Source of the DNA: Arsenophonus sp046530735
Lineage (GTDB): Bacteria > Pseudomonadota > Gammaproteobacteria > Enterobacterales > Enterobacteriaceae
Length of the DNA stretch: 64,000 nucleotides
Direction: 5' to 3'
Assembly: GCA_046530735.1 (NCBI GenBank)
Contig: JBHEQV010000003.1
Location: 62,001-126,000 of the forward strand
Shown here piece by piece: positions 63,346 to 64,000 of the stretch (positions are counted from its first letter, which is position 1; every line of letters starts with the position of its first letter). The notes beneath the pieces were generated by a model. That model searched no databases and was not told the origin of the DNA. It was given only the letters and a program-made list of their open reading frames with translations. Made by a program: the position numbers and the translations under genes.

Positions 63346-64000
63346 CTCTTTAAAAAGAGATCAAAAACTATTCGTTATTGATAAAAACAAATAGAAATTG
63401 ATTTACTGTATCTATTGTAAGTTAAAATTTTATTAGAGTATTTATTTTTTGATCTGATGCGCTAATTTTAGCGACATTAATCTAGATTTAAATTAATAAC
63501 TCTCATTTTTTCTATTTTATTCATTATGTTGATAACAATTTCGTTACATGCTTGCTAATCCGAACATCGGTAAAAATAACATGTTGCCATACAGAATACA
63601 TTTGTATTAATCTTTGCGGCAGAAATTTTCTCCTTTAATTAAAATGGGAAGCTAGGTTTTTCTGAATTATCATCTTCAGCGCTTTATACAACTGCGGTAA
63701 TAGTGTACCTCATTTACGATTTAATAAGAAACTATAGTAACATAGCAGGTTAAATTACATTACCGGAATATGGATAATATAGCGCTCGATCATATTTTCC
63801 TACTTCATTGTATGCTGCTGGTATTGTTAATTTACTGATCATAATAATGATATACAACACTCTTCTCCTTCAGTAAGAACATAGTTTTGAGAAAAATAGC
63901 AGTGAGCGTTTAAGGCAGTACCCGAGGTATTTCACGATATTGATAAAAGAATCTCCTTTTGTTTTTTAACAAAAAATACTTTACAGCAACATCCATACCT
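63346..64000 (-). mobile_element. IS91-family element, 3' part, runs off the window
   Basis: On the minus strand near 63725-63670 the sequence reads LNRK, one stop, GTLLPQLYKALKM. This is the LSNRKRGTLLPKVYEALEM motif of IS91 transposases. Further down come IQMYSVWQHVIFTDVRISKH and VTKLLS, parallel to the other IS91 copies. Its 5' part lies beyond the right edge. Confidence 0.68.

Noticed and set aside
1..64000. CRISPR array or phage module
   Set aside because: Repeats seen are long, dispersed and match IS transposase remains. No regularly spaced short repeats, integrase or phage structural genes were found.

Overview
This window looks like the chromosome of a host-restricted enterobacterial endosymbiont caught in the middle of genome erosion. 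It is very A+T rich. Only 13 protein genes read through intact (about 12.5 kb, close to 20% of the window), and every one has a close E. coli/Serratia/Yersinia-type counterpart. The rest is decayed sequence. It resembles what is published for intermediate-stage insect symbionts such as Serratia symbiotica of cedar aphids (low GC, very low coding density), but the species assignment is inference.

Layout. 1-2.5 kb: yejL and yejM relics and tRNA-Pro. 5.2-10.3 kb: the zinc importer znuB-znuC (minus) divergent from znuA-mepM (plus), then an lpxM relic. 12.4-16.4 kb: pdxY relic, tyrS, pdxH, anmK relic (all minus). 19-20.2 kb: gloA relic and rnt. 24.3-25.4 kb: nfuA and gntX relic (minus). 30.5-33.5 kb: feoA-feoB with a broken feoC, preceded by a near-palindromic Fur box. 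37.1-46.7 kb: an rRNA operon (16S, 23S, 5S) in which every rRNA gene is a pseudogene, while the embedded tRNA-Glu and the distal tRNA-Trp are intact, followed by murI. 54.4-59.9 kb: tRNA-Val, murJ, an mdtH relic and the lipoprotein gene yceB. 60.6 kb: tRNA-Ser.

Between these blocks lies a graveyard of insertion sequences. Four families can be recognised from residual translation: IS256 (about 11 pieces), IS1595 (7), IS481 (4) and IS91 (4). None has an intact transposase. At two loci an IS481 copy carries an IS1595 copy in the same place and orientation. Blocks that are far apart in E. coli are joined here across IS remains, so these elements probably drove past rearrangement before they died.

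Functionally, the retained genes cover metal acquisition (Zn2+ by ZnuABC, Fe2+ by FeoAB), Fe-S delivery (NfuA), peptidoglycan precursor supply and wall growth (MurI, MurJ, MepM), PLP synthesis (PdxH), tRNA charging and maturation (TyrS, RNase T) and a few tRNAs. Lost functions visible as relics are lipid A acylation and LPS control (lpxM, yejM), B6 salvage (pdxY), anhydro-MurNAc recycling (anmK), methylglyoxal detoxification (gloA), a drug exporter (mdtH) and one ribosomal operon. I saw no CRISPR array, phage, toxin, secretion system or biosynthetic cluster.
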